Counted from the first letter of the stretch, positions 53,333-62,866 are shown. The stretch is DNA of 64,000 nucleotides from Limnohabitans sp. (GCA_030158125.1 JAOATL010000013.1:64879-128878), one strand, 5' to 3'. Notes: a model not told the origin generated them from the letters alone. Made by a program: numbers and translations.

Positions 53333-53929
53333 ATGTCAGATCAAGAAAATTCAGCTCATCAAGCCAATCCACTCGAAGCCGCGACTGTGGCCGATGCAGC
53401 GCGGCGTCGTTGGCTTGTGGCGGGTGTGGCTGGCACGGCCGCCATGGCCGGTGCATTTGTCGCCTGGCAAAAGTACCAGCCGCATGCAGTGTTGGATGCC
53501 GCTGCAGTTCATTTCTGGGCGCAGTCGTTTGAAAAACCAGAAGGCGGACTTTTGCACATGGCCGATCTGCGCGGAAAGCCTTTGTTGGTGAATTTCTGGG
53601 CAACGTGGTGTCCGCCATGTATAGAGGAACTGCCTTTAATTGACGCTTTTTATCAAGAAAATAAAGCTAAATCCTTTCAAGTTGTCGGTTTGGCCATTGA
53701 TCAGCCAAGTCAGGTCAAGCGCTACCTGAGTCAAAGACCTTTGACTTTTCCCAATGCTTTGGCAGGGTTTGGCGGCACTGAGCTAGGCAAGAGTTTGGGC
53801 AATGCTGAAGGTGTGCTGCCATATAGTGTGATGTTCGATGCAAAAGGCAGGGTTTTGACGCAAAAAGCAGGTAAATTAGACCAAAAAGATTTGAATCAGT
53901 GGTTGCAAAAGGCCCAGTCGTCGGTCTGA
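53333..53929 (+). CDS. TlpA/ResA-like membrane-anchored thioredoxin
   Basis: A 198-residue thiol-disulfide oxidoreductase. One TM anchor near residues 27-45 (WLVAGVAGTAAMAGAFVAW) puts the thioredoxin domain in the periplasm. The active site is NFWATWCPPCIEELP, and a cis-Pro region follows in GVLPYSVMFD. Members reduce apocytochrome c or other periplasmic cysteines; the target here is unknown. It lies 33 bases after the hypothetical gene in the same direction. Confidence 0.92.
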   Translation: MSDQENSAHQANPLEAATVADAARRRWLVAGVAGTAAMAGAFVAWQKYQPHAVLDAAAVHFWAQSFEKPEGGLLHMADLRGKPLLVNFWATWCPPCIEELPLIDAFYQENKAKSFQVVGLAIDQPSQVKRYLSQRPLTFPNALAGFGGTELGKSLGNAEGVLPYSVMFDAKGRVLTQKAGKLDQKDLNQWLQKAQSSV

Positions 53930-53980
53930 TGGGGCGCTGGGCGTTTTGCTGCATTCACACAACGTGCCTGCTTGATGTTT

Positions 53981-53995
53981 TCATTTTGAAAATGA
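53981..53995. promoter_or_regulatory. 15-bp palindrome upstream of accB
   Basis: TCATTTT-G-AAAATGA, perfect arms of seven around one base, 73 bases before the accB ATG in the accBC promoter region. A candidate operator of unknown regulator. Confidence 0.4.
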
Positions 53996-54067
53996 GAGCA
54001 TTTGTAGCTATTTAAGGGTGTTTTTAGTGTAAATTCCATGTTTTCGACAGCAAACACAGGGGGTAAC

Positions 54068-54556
54068 ATGGATTTGCGCAAATTGAAAACCTTGATCGAC
54101 TTGGTTTCCGACTCCAACGTCACTGAATTGGAGATTACTGAAGCCGAAGGCAAAGTTCGCATCGTCAAAGGCGCAGTTGCTTCTGGTGCGCCCGTCCTTA
54201 CCCATCAAGTCATGGTGCCAGCCGCCCAAGCTGCTGCACCGGTTGCTGCGCCTACTGTGGCCGAAATTGCAGATGCCGCTGCCGTCACAGCCGCCGCTGT
54301 TGCAGCCGAAGCTGCAGCAGCAGGCCATACCGTCAAGTCACCCATGGTGGGTACGTTTTACCGCTCGTCCAGTCCTGGTGCGGCACCCTTTGTGCAAGTG
54401 GGCGATACCGTCAAAGAAGGCGACACGCTGTGCATCATCGAAGCCATGAAGATTTTGAATGAAATCGAATCAGACAAGGCCGGTACGGTGAAGCAAGTCT
54501 TGTGCGAAAACGGTCAGGCCGTTGAATACGGTCAAGCCCTCTACATCATCGAATAA
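54068..54556 (+). CDS. accB: Acetyl-CoA carboxylase biotin carboxyl carrier protein
   Basis: Carries biotin between AccC and AccAD in the first step of fatty-acid synthesis. 162 residues: an N-terminal part ([17 protein letters not shown]), an Ala/Pro-rich linker, and the biotinyl domain with K128 in [13 protein letters not shown]; the thumb loop [14 protein letters not shown] is present. AGGGGG lies four bases before the chosen ATG. accC follows after 15 bases. Confidence 0.96.
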   Translation: MDLRKLKTLIDLVSDSNVTELEITEAEGKVRIVKGAVASGAPVLTHQVMVPAAQAAAPVAAPTVAEIADAAAVTAAAVAAEAAAAGHTVKSPMVGTFYRSSSPGAAPFVQVGDTVKEGDTLCIIEAMKILNEIESDKAGTVKQVLCENGQAVEYGQALYIIE

Positions 54557-54571
54557 CCCACCGGGATTCTC

Positions 54572-55921
54572 ATGTTCAAGAAAATTCTGGTTGCAAATCG
54601 CGGGGAGATTGCCCTGCGGATTCAGCGTGCTTGCCGCGAGCTCGGTATCAAGGCCGTCATGGTTTACTCCGAAGCCGACCGTGAAGCCAAGTACGTCAAA
54701 CTGGCTGAAGAGGCTGTTTGCATTGGGCCTGCAGCGTCCAACCTCAGTTACCTCAACATGCCGGCCATCATTTCGGCTGCCGAGGTGACCGACGCCGAAG
54801 CCATTCACCCAGGCTATGGTTTCCTGAGTGAAAACGCCGATTTTGCCGAGCGCGTCGAAAAAAGTGGTTTCCAATTCATTGGCCCCACACCTGAGTCCAT
54901 CCGCATCATGGGCGACAAAGTGTCGGCCAAGCAAGCCATGATCAAAGCGGGCGTGCCTTGTGTCCCTGGCTCCGAGGGCGAGTTGCCCGACGATCCCATT
55001 GTCATCCGTCGCACCGCCAAAAGCATTGGCTATCCGGTCATCATCAAGGCCGCGGGTGGTGGTGGTGGTCGCGGCATGCGCGTGGTGCACACCGAAGCGG
55101 CACTCATCAATGCCGTGCAAATGACCAAGGCCGAAGCGGGTGCTGCGTTCGGCAATCCTGCGGTCTACATGGAAAAGTATCTGCAGAACCCCCGCCACAT
55201 TGAAATCCAAATCTTGGCCGACAAGCACAAGAATGCGGTTTACCTGGGTGAACGCGATTGTTCCATGCAGCGACGCCACCAAAAGGTGGTTGAGGAAGCG
55301 CCGGCGCCGGGCATTCCACGCAAACTGATCGACAAGATTGGCGAGCGATGTGTGGCAGCCTGTAAAAAAATCAACTATCGCGGCGCGGGCACCTTCGAAT
55401 TTTTGTACGAAAACGGCGAGTTCTATTTCATTGAAATGAACACCCGCGTGCAAGTGGAGCACCCCGTCACAGAGTGGGTCACGGGCATTGACATTGTCAA
55501 AACCCAAATCATGGTGGCCGCTGGCGAAAAGTTGCCTTTCACGCAGCGTCAAATTGAAATTCGAGGTCATGCCATCGAATGCCGCGTGAATGCCGAAGAC
55601 CCCTTCAAGTTCACGCCTTCACCAGGCCGCATCACCACTTGGCATGCTCCTGGCGGTCCTGGCATTCGTGTCGACTCACACGTGTACAACAATTACTTTG
55701 TGCCGCCCAACTACGACTCCATGATTGGCAAAATCATTGCCCATGGCGACACGCGCGAGCAAGCCATTGCCCGCATGCAAACTGCCTTGGGTGAAACCGT
55801 GGTGGAAGGCATCAGCACCAACATTGCACTGCACCGTGAAATCTTGCGTGATTCCAAATTCATGAGCGGCGGCACCAACATCCATTACCTGGAAGAGTGG
55901 CTGCGTCAACGCAAGAACTGA
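54572..55921 (+). CDS. accC: Acetyl-CoA carboxylase biotin carboxylase subunit
   Basis: ATP-grasp enzyme that carboxylates biotin on Acc[20 protein letters not shown] at the N-terminus, glycine-rich ATP loop [13 protein letters not shown], and the active-site block [17 protein letters not shown]. 449 residues, normal size. In operon with accB; prmA follows after three bases. Confidence 0.97.
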   Translation: MFKKILVANRGEIALRIQRACRELGIKAVMVYSEADREAKYVKLAEEAVCIGPAASNLSYLNMPAIISAAEVTDAEAIHPGYGFLSENADFAERVEKSGFQFIGPTPESIRIMGDKVSAKQAMIKAGVPCVPGSEGELPDDPIVIRRTAKSIGYPVIIKAAGGGGGRGMRVVHTEAALINAVQMTKAEAGAAFGNPAVYMEKYLQNPRHIEIQILADKHKNAVYLGERDCSMQRRHQKVVEEAPAPGIPRKLIDKIGERCVAACKKINYRGAGTFEFLYENGEFYFIEMNTRVQVEHPVTEWVTGIDIVKTQIMVAAGEKLPFTQRQIEIRGHAIECRVNAEDPFKFTPSPGRITTWHAPGGPGIRVDSHVYNNYFVPPNYDSMIGKIIAHGDTREQAIARMQTALGETVVEGISTNIALHREILRDSKFMSGGTNIHYLEEWLRQRKN

Positions 55922-55924
55922 CCT

Positions 55925-56809
55925 ATGTTTGAACTGAACTTGTTGTGCCCCGAGGCACGTGTAGATGTCTTGAGTGAAGCACTTGAAGCATTGGATGCCT
56001 TGAGTGTGTCAGTGGAAGATGCCGACGCGGAAACTGAGCACGAACAAGCGCTGTTCGGTGAGCCAGGCATGCCGCCCCCCAAAGAGGGTTGGCAGCGTTC
56101 CAAAATGGTGGCTTTGTTTGCCAAAGAAGAAACGGCTCGCGAGGCGGCTTTGCTGTTGGCTGCCCAGGACTTTTTTGAGTTGTGCCAAGTCTTGTCTGTT
56201 TCGGCCGTGCCCGATCAAGATTGGGTGCGCCTCACGCAGTCGCAGTTTGCGCCCGTAGAAATCACGCCCGAGTTTTGGATTGTGCCCACTTGGCATGAGC
56301 CACCTGCGCAAGCACGCGAAGTCATTCGTCTCGATCCAGGTTTGGCGTTTGGCACGGGCACGCATCCCACCACCCGCATGTGTTTGCGCTGGATTGCCAC
56401 GCAGGGTGTCAAAGGCCAGCGGGTGTTGGACTATGGTTGTGGCTCAGGTATTTTGGCCATTGGTGCGGCCAAGTTTGGAGCCTTGCAAATTGATGCAGTT
56501 GACATTGATGAAGCGGCCGTTACCTCGACCGAACTCAATGCACAAGCCAACCAAGTCCAGCTCAATGCCGGACTGCCAGAGTTGGCCCAAGGCGCTTACA
56601 ACACGGTATTGGCCAATATTTTGGCCACACCTTTGAAAGTACTGGCGCCGCTGTTGTGCGGCCATGTGCAAGACGGTGGTCATTTGGTCTTGGCGGGTAT
56701 TCTGGCGCGTCAGGAAGAAGAGCTCATCCAGGCCTATGCGCCGCATCTCACTTTGAAGGTGGCCGATCGTGAAGATGGCTGGATTTTGATGACTGCCCAG
56801 CGCAGTTGA
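55925..56809 (+). CDS. prmA: Ribosomal protein L11 methyltransferase
   Basis: Trimethylates ribosomal protein L11. N-terminal ferredoxin-like substrate domain (MFELNLLCPEARVDVLSEAL), linker, and SAM domain with FGTGTHPTTRMCL and DYGCGSGILAIGA, then the NILATPL active-site block. 294 residues. The accBC-prmA order is conserved in many proteobacteria. Confidence 0.95.
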   Translation: MFELNLLCPEARVDVLSEALEALDALSVSVEDADAETEHEQALFGEPGMPPPKEGWQRSKMVALFAKEETAREAALLLAAQDFFELCQVLSVSAVPDQDWVRLTQSQFAPVEITPEFWIVPTWHEPPAQAREVIRLDPGLAFGTGTHPTTRMCLRWIATQGVKGQRVLDYGCGSGILAIGAAKFGALQIDAVDIDEAAVTSTELNAQANQVQLNAGLPELAQGAYNTVLANILATPLKVLAPLLCGHVQDGGHLVLAGILARQEEELIQAYAPHLTLKVADREDGWILMTAQRS

Positions 56810-56825
56810 AGCATCAAACGCAGAC

Positions 56826-57317
56826 ATGACCTACGCCAGCTTGATCACCTGGGCGCTGTTGGGTGTTGTGGGTTTGCTGTTTCAGGCCACGATGTTGTTC
56901 AAAGACGCCATTGCGGCTTACCAGCCTACATTGCAACCGGCCCTGGTTCAATGGTGTGTGTGGGCGAATTGCCAAATTTTGCCTTTGCAACAAACAGATG
57001 CGGTGGTCATTGACCATGCGGCAATCGATCAGTTGCACCCTCGCCCAAACCCTGACGATGCGGATAGCTCACCTCAGTGGTCATTCGAAATCCATTTGAG
57101 AAATTCGGCCAAAGTGCCTGTGGCCACGCCCTGGATTGAACTCACACTCACCGATGCACAGGATCAGCCGGTCGTGCGCAAGGTCATGCACTTGACCGAA
57201 TGGGGGGCACCGACGGTGATGGCGCCTGGCGAAATTTGGTCACTGTCAAGCCAACTCAGCCTGTCGAGTTCAGACAGTCATTTCATGGGCTATCGCATGT
57301 TGACTTTTTATCCCTGA
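56826..57317 (+). CDS. Short DUF3426-type membrane protein without zinc ribbon
   Basis: A 163-residue protein. One TM helix (LITWALLGVVGLLFQATMLF) is followed by a periplasmic domain resembling DUF3426 (FEIHLRNSAKVPVATPWIELTLTD; MAPGEIWSLSSQL). In most Burkholderiales the gene after prmA encodes an MJ0042-type zinc ribbon followed by a long linker and this same TM-DUF3426 part; here the ribbon and linker are absent. Upstream sequence up to prmA has no room for them, so this is a reduced form. Function unknown. Confidence 0.8.
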   Translation: MTYASLITWALLGVVGLLFQATMLFKDAIAAYQPTLQPALVQWCVWANCQILPLQQTDAVVIDHAAIDQLHPRPNPDDADSSPQWSFEIHLRNSAKVPVATPWIELTLTDAQDQPVVRKVMHLTEWGAPTVMAPGEIWSLSSQLSLSSSDSHFMGYRMLTFYP

Positions 57318-57336
57318 CTGTGAGTTGGCCATGAAA

Positions 57337-57366
57337 AAAGCCCGACGCTTTGCAGCATCGGGCTTT
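57337..57366. terminator. Terminator between the DUF3426 and H1-like genes
   Basis: AAAGCCCGA and TCGGGCTTT around a 12-base loop. On the minus strand it is followed by a T-run, so it best serves the H1-like gene; it may also stop the plus-strand transcript. Confidence 0.85.
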
Positions 57367-57387
57367 GGCTAACGAACTAACGTTGAA

Positions 57388-57921
57388 TCAGGGCTTGGCG
57401 GCCGAAGGAAACGGCCATGCAGCTTGAGGATTCAATGCAGTTGCACCGGCAGCAGGGGCAGCGGGCGCTTTCGCAGCTTTCTTAGCAGCTTTTTTCGCTG
57501 GCTTTTTAGCAGCTTTTTTAGGAGCAGCTTTTTTAGCAGCTTTCTTAGCTACGGCCTTTTTGGGGGCAGCTTTTTTAGCAGCGGCTTTTTTAGGAGCAGC
57601 TTTCTTGGCTGCTGCTTTCTTAGGCGCTGCTGCTTTCTTGGCTACGGCCTTTTTAGGCGCTGCTTTTTTAGGAGCTGCTGCCTTTTTAGCGACGGCCTTT
57701 TTAGGAGCTGCTGCTTTTTTAGCGACGGCTTTCTTAGGAGCTGCTTTTTTAGGAGCTGCTGCCTTTTTAGCTACGGCCTTTTTAGGAGCTGCTTTTTTAG
57801 GAGCTGCTGCCTTCTTAGGAGCTGCTTTTTTGGGAGCAGCGGCTTTTTTCACTACGGCCTTTTTAGGGGCTGCTTTTTTTGCTGCGACTTTTTTGGGTGC
57901 CGCTTTTTTTGCAGTTGCCAT
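57388..57921 (-). CDS. Histone H1-like nucleoid protein
   Basis: A 177-residue very basic Lys/Ala/Pro protein built of KKAAPKKA- and KKAAAPKKA-type repeats, resembling the C-terminal half of eukaryotic H1 and bacterial HctB/BpH1 proteins. The C-terminus ALNPQAAWPFPSAAKP is the conserved ending of the Burkholderiales group. It probably binds DNA nonspecifically. An AGGAG lies before the ATG at 57921; a longer frame to 57942 is unlikely. It lies downstream of nrdAB behind a terminator. Confidence 0.9.
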   Translation of the reverse strand: MATAKKAAPKKVAAKKAAPKKAVVKKAAAPKKAAPKKAAAPKKAAPKKAVAKKAAAPKKAAPKKAVAKKAAAPKKAVAKKAAAPKKAAPKKAVAKKAAAPKKAAAKKAAPKKAAAKKAAPKKAVAKKAAKKAAPKKAAKKPAKKAAKKAAKAPAAPAAGATALNPQAAWPFPSAAKP

Positions 57922-58037
57922 GATTTTTTTCTCCTTGATCAATTAGAAAAATCAACAGAGGGAAACACTTTGCGAATGTTGGAGTCGCAAAGCGATTCAA
58001 GGTGCTGAGATTGAATCTCACCACCTTGAATGGGGAA

Positions 58038-58083
58038 AAACCTCACCCCAGCGCCGCTGTCAGCGGTCGTGGTGTGAGGTTTA
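58038..58083 (-). terminator. Terminator of nrdB
   Basis: Read on the minus strand, AAACCTCACACC pairs with GGGGTGAGGTTT around an inner CCGCTGACAGCGG hairpin, followed by a short T-run. It lies 25 bases after the nrdB stop. Confidence 0.7.
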
Positions 58084-58108
58084 AACAGGAACGTCATTGT
58101 TTGAATGT

Positions 58109-59317
58109 TCAGTCCCAAGACAGGGCACCGCCCGACTGGTATTCAATGACGCGGGTTTCGAAGAAATTACGTTCTTTCTTCAAGTCAATCATTTCGCTCA
58201 TCCAAGGGAAGGGATTCTCTTCGTTGGGGAAGAGGGCTTCCAAGCCGATTTGGGTGGCACGGCGGTTGGCGATGTAGCGCAAGTAGCCTTTGAACATGGA
58301 GGCATTCAGGCCGAGCACGCCGCGGGGCATGGTGTCTTCGGCATAACGGTATTCCAATTCAACGGCTTTCATGAACAGCTCATTGATTTCTGCTTTGAAC
58401 TCTGCTGTCCACAACTGGGGGTTCTCGAGTTTGATCTGGTTGATCAGGTCGATGCCGAAGTTGCAGTGCATGGACTCGTCGCGCAAGATGTATTGGTACT
58501 GCTCGGCAGCGCCAGTCATCTTGTTTTGACGACCCAAGGCCAGAATTTGGGTGAAACCCACGTAGAAGAACAGGCCTTCCATGAGGCAAGCAAACACGAT
58601 GAGCGACTTCAAGAGGGTTTGGTCTGTTTCCAGGGTGCCCGTTTTGAAGTGGGGGTCCATGATGGCGTGAATGAACGGAATCAGGAACTCGTCTTTGTCG
58701 CGAATGGACTGAACTTCGTTGTATGCGTTGAAGATTTCGCTCTCATCCAGACCCAGTGACTCGGTGATGTACTGGTACGCATGCGTGTGGATGGCTTCTT
58801 CGAAGGCTTGACGCAACAAGAACTGGCGGCACTCGGGGGCCGTGATGTGTCGGTAAGTGCCCAAGGTGATGTTGTTGGCAGCCAAAGAATCGGCCGTGAC
58901 AAAGAAACCCAAATTGCGCTTGACCAAACGGCGCTCGTCTTCAGTCAAACCATTGGGGTCTTTCCAAAGTGCGATGTCGCGTGTCATGTTGACTTCTTGC
59001 GGCATCCAGTGGTTGGCGCAAGTGGCCAGGTATTTTTCCCAAGCCCATTTGTATTTGAATGGCACCAACTGGTTCACGTCGGTTTGGCCGTTGATGATTC
59101 GCTTGTCTGCTGCGTTAACGCGGCGTGCGGCACCAGCTGGCGCAGTTTGCGTACCAGCGGCTGTCATGACAGGTGATGGTGTTGCCGCCACTGCAGAGGG
59201 CGTGTTGGCTGTGAATGCAGACAGATCGGCGAAGCGGTCGGCAGATGGACCACTTGGGGGAAAGCTTGGCATTGCAGGCTGCAACGCAGGTTTAGATGAA
59301 TCGTCCCAGGACAACAT
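58109..59317 (-). CDS. nrdB: Ribonucleoside-diphosphate reductase, class Ia beta subunit
   Basis: Small subunit with the di-iron centre and tyrosyl radical. Iron-ligand blocks are [14 protein letters not shown] (the Tyr of this stretch fits the radical site) and [14 protein letters not shown]. 402 residues, with an N-terminal Ala/Pro/Ser-rich extension of about 65 residues before the conserved [16 protein letters not shown]. The start was set at MLSWDD, with GGAAA six bases upstream; a TTG four codons earlier is less likely. It follows nrdA after a 159-base gap that shows no clear promoter. Confidence 0.95.
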   Translation of the reverse strand: MLSWDDSSKPALQPAMPSFPPSGPSADRFADLSAFTANTPSAVAATPSPVMTAAGTQTAPAGAARRVNAADKRIINGQTDVNQLVPFKYKWAWEKYLATCANHWMPQEVNMTRDIALWKDPNGLTEDERRLVKRNLGFFVTADSLAANNITLGTYRHITAPECRQFLLRQAFEEAIHTHAYQYITESLGLDESEIFNAYNEVQSIRDKDEFLIPFIHAIMDPHFKTGTLETDQTLLKSLIVFACLMEGLFFYVGFTQILALGRQNKMTGAAEQYQYILRDESMHCNFGIDLINQIKLENPQLWTAEFKAEINELFMKAVELEYRYAEDTMPRGVLGLNASMFKGYLRYIANRRATQIGLEALFPNEENPFPWMSEMIDLKKERNFFETRVIEYQSGGALSWD

Positions 59318-59476
59318 AGAAATTTCCAATGTGTGAATTATGAAAGCTTGCGGACGAAATGCAAAGCAATGTTTTTAAATGAGTTGAAATCACGCGAAGA
59401 AGTGTTGCGTTTTTGCATTGTATTTCTTCGACGTGATGATGAAATGTTGGAAGAGAATTTCCTGAAATTTAAAAAG

Positions 59477-62389
59477 TTATTGGCAAGCTTCGCAACCGAC
59501 ATCGTCAATCGCTGTGAACTTCACATCGGTTGCAGGCACACCTGAAAACTGTGCGGGTGCTGCTGCACTCGCTGCAGATGACGCGCCTGCCGCTGAGCCA
59601 GAAGACACGGCATTCATTTGGTTGTTGGACACAGTCGATTTTTCGGCGTGTGTGGCGCTGATGGTGCGCAGGTAGTAAGTGGTCTTGAGGCCACGCAACC
59701 AAGCCAGCTTGTAAGTGTCATCCAACTTTTTGCCAGACGCACCGGACATGTAGATGTTGAGCGACTGCGCTTGGTCGATCCATTTCTGGCGGCGTGCAGC
59801 AGCTTCCACAATCCATGTGGTTTCCACTTCAAAAGCAGTGGCGTACAAGGCCTTGATTTCTTGGGGCACACGGTCGATGGGGCGCAGCGAGCCATCGAAG
59901 TGTTTCAAATCCATGACCATGACATCGTCCCACAGACCCAGGCGCTTCAAGTCGCGCACCAAGTAGCCGTTGATGATGGTGAATTCGCCGGACAAGTTGG
60001 ACTTGACCGACAAATTGCCAAAGCAAGGCTCGATACAAGCGTCCACACCAATGATGTTGGAGATGGTGGCGGTAGGCGCAATGGCCACGCAGTTGGAGTT
60101 GCGCATGCCGTCCTTGGCAATTTTCTTGCGCAAAGCATCCCAGTCCATGGTGCTGCTGCGGTCGACTTCAACATAACCACCGCGGGCTTGTTGGAGCATG
60201 TCCAAAGTGTCCAAAGGCAAGATGCCCTGATCCCACAAAGAACCTTTGTAGCTGGAGTACTTGCCGCGCTCGGCTGCCAGCTCTGTGGACGCCCAGTAGG
60301 CGTAGTAGCAGATGGCTTCCATGGACGTGTCTGCAAATTCCACGGCTTCTTGGGAAGCATAAGGCACGCGTTTTTGATACAGCGCGTCTTGGAAGCCCAT
60401 GAGGCCCAAGCCCACAGGACGGTGACGCATATTAGAGTCGCGTGCTTTTTTGACCGCGTAGTAGTTGATGTCGATCACGTTGTCGAGCATGCGCATGGCC
60501 GTTTTGATGGTGCGCTGCAGTTTGGCGTGGTCAATTTGTTTGCCGTTGGGGCCGTCCATCAAGTGCTGTGGCAAGTTCACAGAACCCAAGTTGCACACCG
60601 CTGTTTCGGTGTCGCTGGTGTTCAAGGTGATCTCGGTGCACAGGTTGGAGGAGTGCACCACGCCAGCGTGCTGCTGAGGTGAGCGGATGTTGCAAGCATC
60701 TTTGAATGTGATCCAAGGATGGCCTGTTTCAAACAGCATGGAGAGCATTTTGCGCCACAGGTCGTTGGCCTGGATGGTGCGGCTGGGCTTGATTTCGCCA
60801 GCGGCGGCTTTTTGCTCGTAGGTCACGTAGGCTTTTTCGAACGCAACGCCAAACTTGTCGTGCAAATCGGGGCAATCGGAAGGCGAGAACAATGTCCAAG
60901 TGCCTTTTTCCATGACACGGCGCATGAACAAGTCGGGAATCCAGTTGGCGGTGTTCATGTCGTGCGTGCGGCGGCGGTCGTCGCCGGTGTTTTTGCGCAG
61001 TTCCAGGAATTCTTCAATGTCGAGGTGCCAAGTTTCGAGGTAAGTACAGACAGCGCCCTTGCGCTTGCCGCCTTGGTTGACCGCCACAGCGGTGTCGTTG
61101 ACCACTTTGAGGAAAGGCACCACGCCTTGTGATTCGCCGTTGGTGCCCTTGATGTGGCTGCCCAAAGCGCGAACGCGCGTCCAGTCGTTGCCCAAGCCGC
61201 CTGCAAATTTGGACAGCAAAGCGTTTTCTTTGATGGACTCGTAAATGCCGTCGAGGTCGTCGGGCACGGTGGTGAGGTAGCAGCTGGACAGCTGTGAACG
61301 CAAACCAGCGCTGTTGAACAGGGTAGGGGTGCTGGACATGAAGTCGAATGAAGACAGCACTTCATAGAACTCGATGGCGCGGGCTTCGCGGTCGGCTTCG
61401 TTCAAGGCCAGGCCCATGGCCACGCGCATGAAGAAAGACTGTGGCAACTCGATGCGTGTTTTGCGCACGTGCAAGAAATAGCGGTCGTACAAAGTTTGCA
61501 GGCCGAGGTAATCGAATTGCAAGTCGCGCTCGGCCTTGAGGGCAGTGGCCAGCTTGCGCAAGTCGAATTGCAGTAGTTTTTCATCCAGCAAGCCGTTGTC
61601 GACGCCCTTTTTGATGTAGCCAGGGAAATAGTCAACGTAATGAGCAGGCATGTCTTTCAAGAGCACTTCTTTGCCCAAGACTTCCTTGGCAATGGTGTGC
61701 ATCAAGAGACGCGCAGTGACGTAGGTGTAGTCGGGGTCTTTTTCAATCAGGGTGCGGGACGCCAAAATGGACGCCTTGTACACCTCTTCCATGGGCACGC
61801 CGTCGTACAAGTTGCGCATGGTTTCGGCCACGATGGGGTCGGGCTGAACGTCTTGCCCCAAATTTTGGCAAGCATTGACGATGAGACCTTGCAAATAGTT
61901 GATGTCAAGGGGCACGCGTTGGCCGCCATCGATCACATGCAAGGTGGGGTGGTTGCTGACCGCCGCTTTTTCTTCTTTGACTTGGGCGCGCTCTTGGGTG
62001 CGACGCTCGCGGTACAGCACGTAGGCACGTGCTACTTCGTGGTTGCTGCTGCGCATCAGGCCCAGTTCAACTTGGTCTTGCACATCTTCAATGTGGAAAG
62101 TGCCGCCACCCGGGCGTGAGCGCATGAGGGCACGAACCACCGTTTGTGTGAGTCCTTCGACCACTTCACGAACGCTTGCGGATGCAGCACCTTGGGTGCC
62201 ATGAACCGCCAAGAATGCTTTCATGAGGGCCACGGCAATTTTGTTGGGTTCGAAGGGCACTACGGCGCCATTGCGGCGAATGATTTGGTAGTTGGCCAAA
62301 GCATGAGGGGCCGAGGCCGAGGCGGTGGATGCATCGTTGGCGCCCAAGAAGCCTTGGGGGTTCGATGTCAGATTTTGCTCAATTTGCAT
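59477..62389 (-). CDS. nrdA: Ribonucleoside-diphosphate reductase, class Ia alpha subunit
   Basis: Large catalytic subunit making deoxynucleotides. An N-terminal ATP-cone (IIRRNGAVVPFEPNKIAVAL), the ten-stranded barrel with cysteines in SSNLCTEITLN and TAVCNLGSVN, and a C-terminal redox pair in GCEACQ after a Ser/Ala-rich linker. 970 residues. The start at MQIEQNLTSN was chosen; upstream in-frame codons lie in the leader. Transcription probably starts near 62521 from a promoter overlapped by NrdR-like boxes. Confidence 0.96.
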   Translation of the reverse strand: MQIEQNLTSNPQGFLGANDASTASASAPHALANYQIIRRNGAVVPFEPNKIAVALMKAFLAVHGTQGAASASVREVVEGLTQTVVRALMRSRPGGGTFHIEDVQDQVELGLMRSSNHEVARAYVLYRERRTQERAQVKEEKAAVSNHPTLHVIDGGQRVPLDINYLQGLIVNACQNLGQDVQPDPIVAETMRNLYDGVPMEEVYKASILASRTLIEKDPDYTYVTARLLMHTIAKEVLGKEVLLKDMPAHYVDYFPGYIKKGVDNGLLDEKLLQFDLRKLATALKAERDLQFDYLGLQTLYDRYFLHVRKTRIELPQSFFMRVAMGLALNEADREARAIEFYEVLSSFDFMSSTPTLFNSAGLRSQLSSCYLTTVPDDLDGIYESIKENALLSKFAGGLGNDWTRVRALGSHIKGTNGESQGVVPFLKVVNDTAVAVNQGGKRKGAVCTYLETWHLDIEEFLELRKNTGDDRRRTHDMNTANWIPDLFMRRVMEKGTWTLFSPSDCPDLHDKFGVAFEKAYVTYEQKAAAGEIKPSRTIQANDLWRKMLSMLFETGHPWITFKDACNIRSPQQHAGVVHSSNLCTEITLNTSDTETAVCNLGSVNLPQHLMDGPNGKQIDHAKLQRTIKTAMRMLDNVIDINYYAVKKARDSNMRHRPVGLGLMGFQDALYQKRVPYASQEAVEFADTSMEAICYYAYWASTELAAERGKYSSYKGSLWDQGILPLDTLDMLQQARGGYVEVDRSSTMDWDALRKKIAKDGMRNSNCVAIAPTATISNIIGVDACIEPCFGNLSVKSNLSGEFTIINGYLVRDLKRLGLWDDVMVMDLKHFDGSLRPIDRVPQEIKALYATAFEVETTWIVEAAARRQKWIDQAQSLNIYMSGASGKKLDDTYKLAWLRGLKTTYYLRTISATHAEKSTVSNNQMNAVSSGSAAGASSAASAAAPAQFSGVPATDVKFTAIDDVGCEACQ

Positions 62390-62525
62390 AGCGTTCTCAG
62401 TGGTCAATGTCAGTTCAAAATTCAGGTCGATTGCAGCCGAGCTCAGTGGCATGGTTTTGCATTCAAACGGGGCGTCAAAGTGGGGTGTTTTTTGAGATTC
62501 ACCGGACCGTGTCTTTGGCGTTGAG

Positions 62526-62541
62526 ACACTATATCTGGGGT
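62526..62541. promoter_or_regulatory. NrdR-like box 1 (overlaps the nrdA -10)
   Basis: ACACTATATCTGGGGT fits one half of the NrdR consensus (ACAC-WATAT-...-GTGT type) well and the other half poorly. It overlaps the -10 TATAGT of the nrdA promoter on the minus strand. Confidence 0.65.
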
Positions 62542-62556
62542 CTGAGGTGAATTCAA
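62528..62556 (-). promoter_or_regulatory. nrdA promoter
   Basis: On the minus strand TTGAAT (62556-62551), exactly 17 bases, and TATAGT (62533-62528), a good sigma-70 promoter with its start near 62521, 132 bases before the nrdA ATG. Confidence 0.7.
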
Positions 62557-62557
62557 G

Positions 62558-62573
62558 CCACTAGGGGTAGTGT
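62558..62573. promoter_or_regulatory. NrdR-like box 2 (just upstream of the nrdA -35)
   Basis: CCACTAGGGGTAGTGT: the arms CACTA and TAGTG are complementary and fit the NrdR box. The distance to box 1 is 32 bp (three helical turns), the usual arrangement of paired NrdR boxes. Confidence 0.65.
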
Positions 62574-62866
62574 ACAGGGCTCTGCGCGCACTGAAAAAGA
62601 TCTTGACAAAGTGGCGGCCCGTTGCGCTGTGAAAAACAGCCAGTTTTGGGGCGCAAAAACGATGCCTCGGAATGCGCATCAAATCAGTCTGTTTGATGCA
62701 CGAGTGAGCGCTGGTGCGCTTTGTCTTGCATTTGCCTGCGCGAGGCCTTGCAAATGCATGCATTGGCAAGGGCGAAGGCTTTTTGTCATGCCGTTAACGC
62801 GCTTGCTTGGTGCAAAAAAAACCCAGTCAAGCGCGAAAAATTATTTTTAAAAAATAGAAAATATTT
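62574..62866. other. Spacer between nrdA promoter and ampD, no gene seen
   Basis: No convincing gene. A perfect -35-like TTGACA at 62603 has no matching -10. A 26-bp palindrome lies at 62746-62771. Next to ampD the sequence becomes very AT-rich, with GAAAATATTTTC and long T-runs on the minus strand that may stop ampD transcription. Confidence 0.4.
62746..62771. promoter_or_regulatory. 26-bp palindrome between ampD and nrdA
   Basis: CCTTGCAAATGCA and its complement, with a single mismatched pair. There is no T-run, so it is not a typical terminator. A related half-site, TTGCATTTGC, lies about 20 bp to the left. A candidate binding site of unknown protein. Confidence 0.4.

Noticed and set aside
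57560-57946. 128-residue plus-strand frame rich in Ala/Phe/Leu
   Set aside because: Antisense of the H1-like gene; periodic AAACCA-type repeats have no stop codons in this frame.
59618-60682. 354-residue plus-strand open frame over nrdA
   Set aside because: Shadow of nrdA; no recognisable domain.
62611-62850. 79-residue plus-strand frame upstream of ampD
   Set aside because: No Shine-Dalgarno, unusual composition and no known family; the region looks regulatory or empty.
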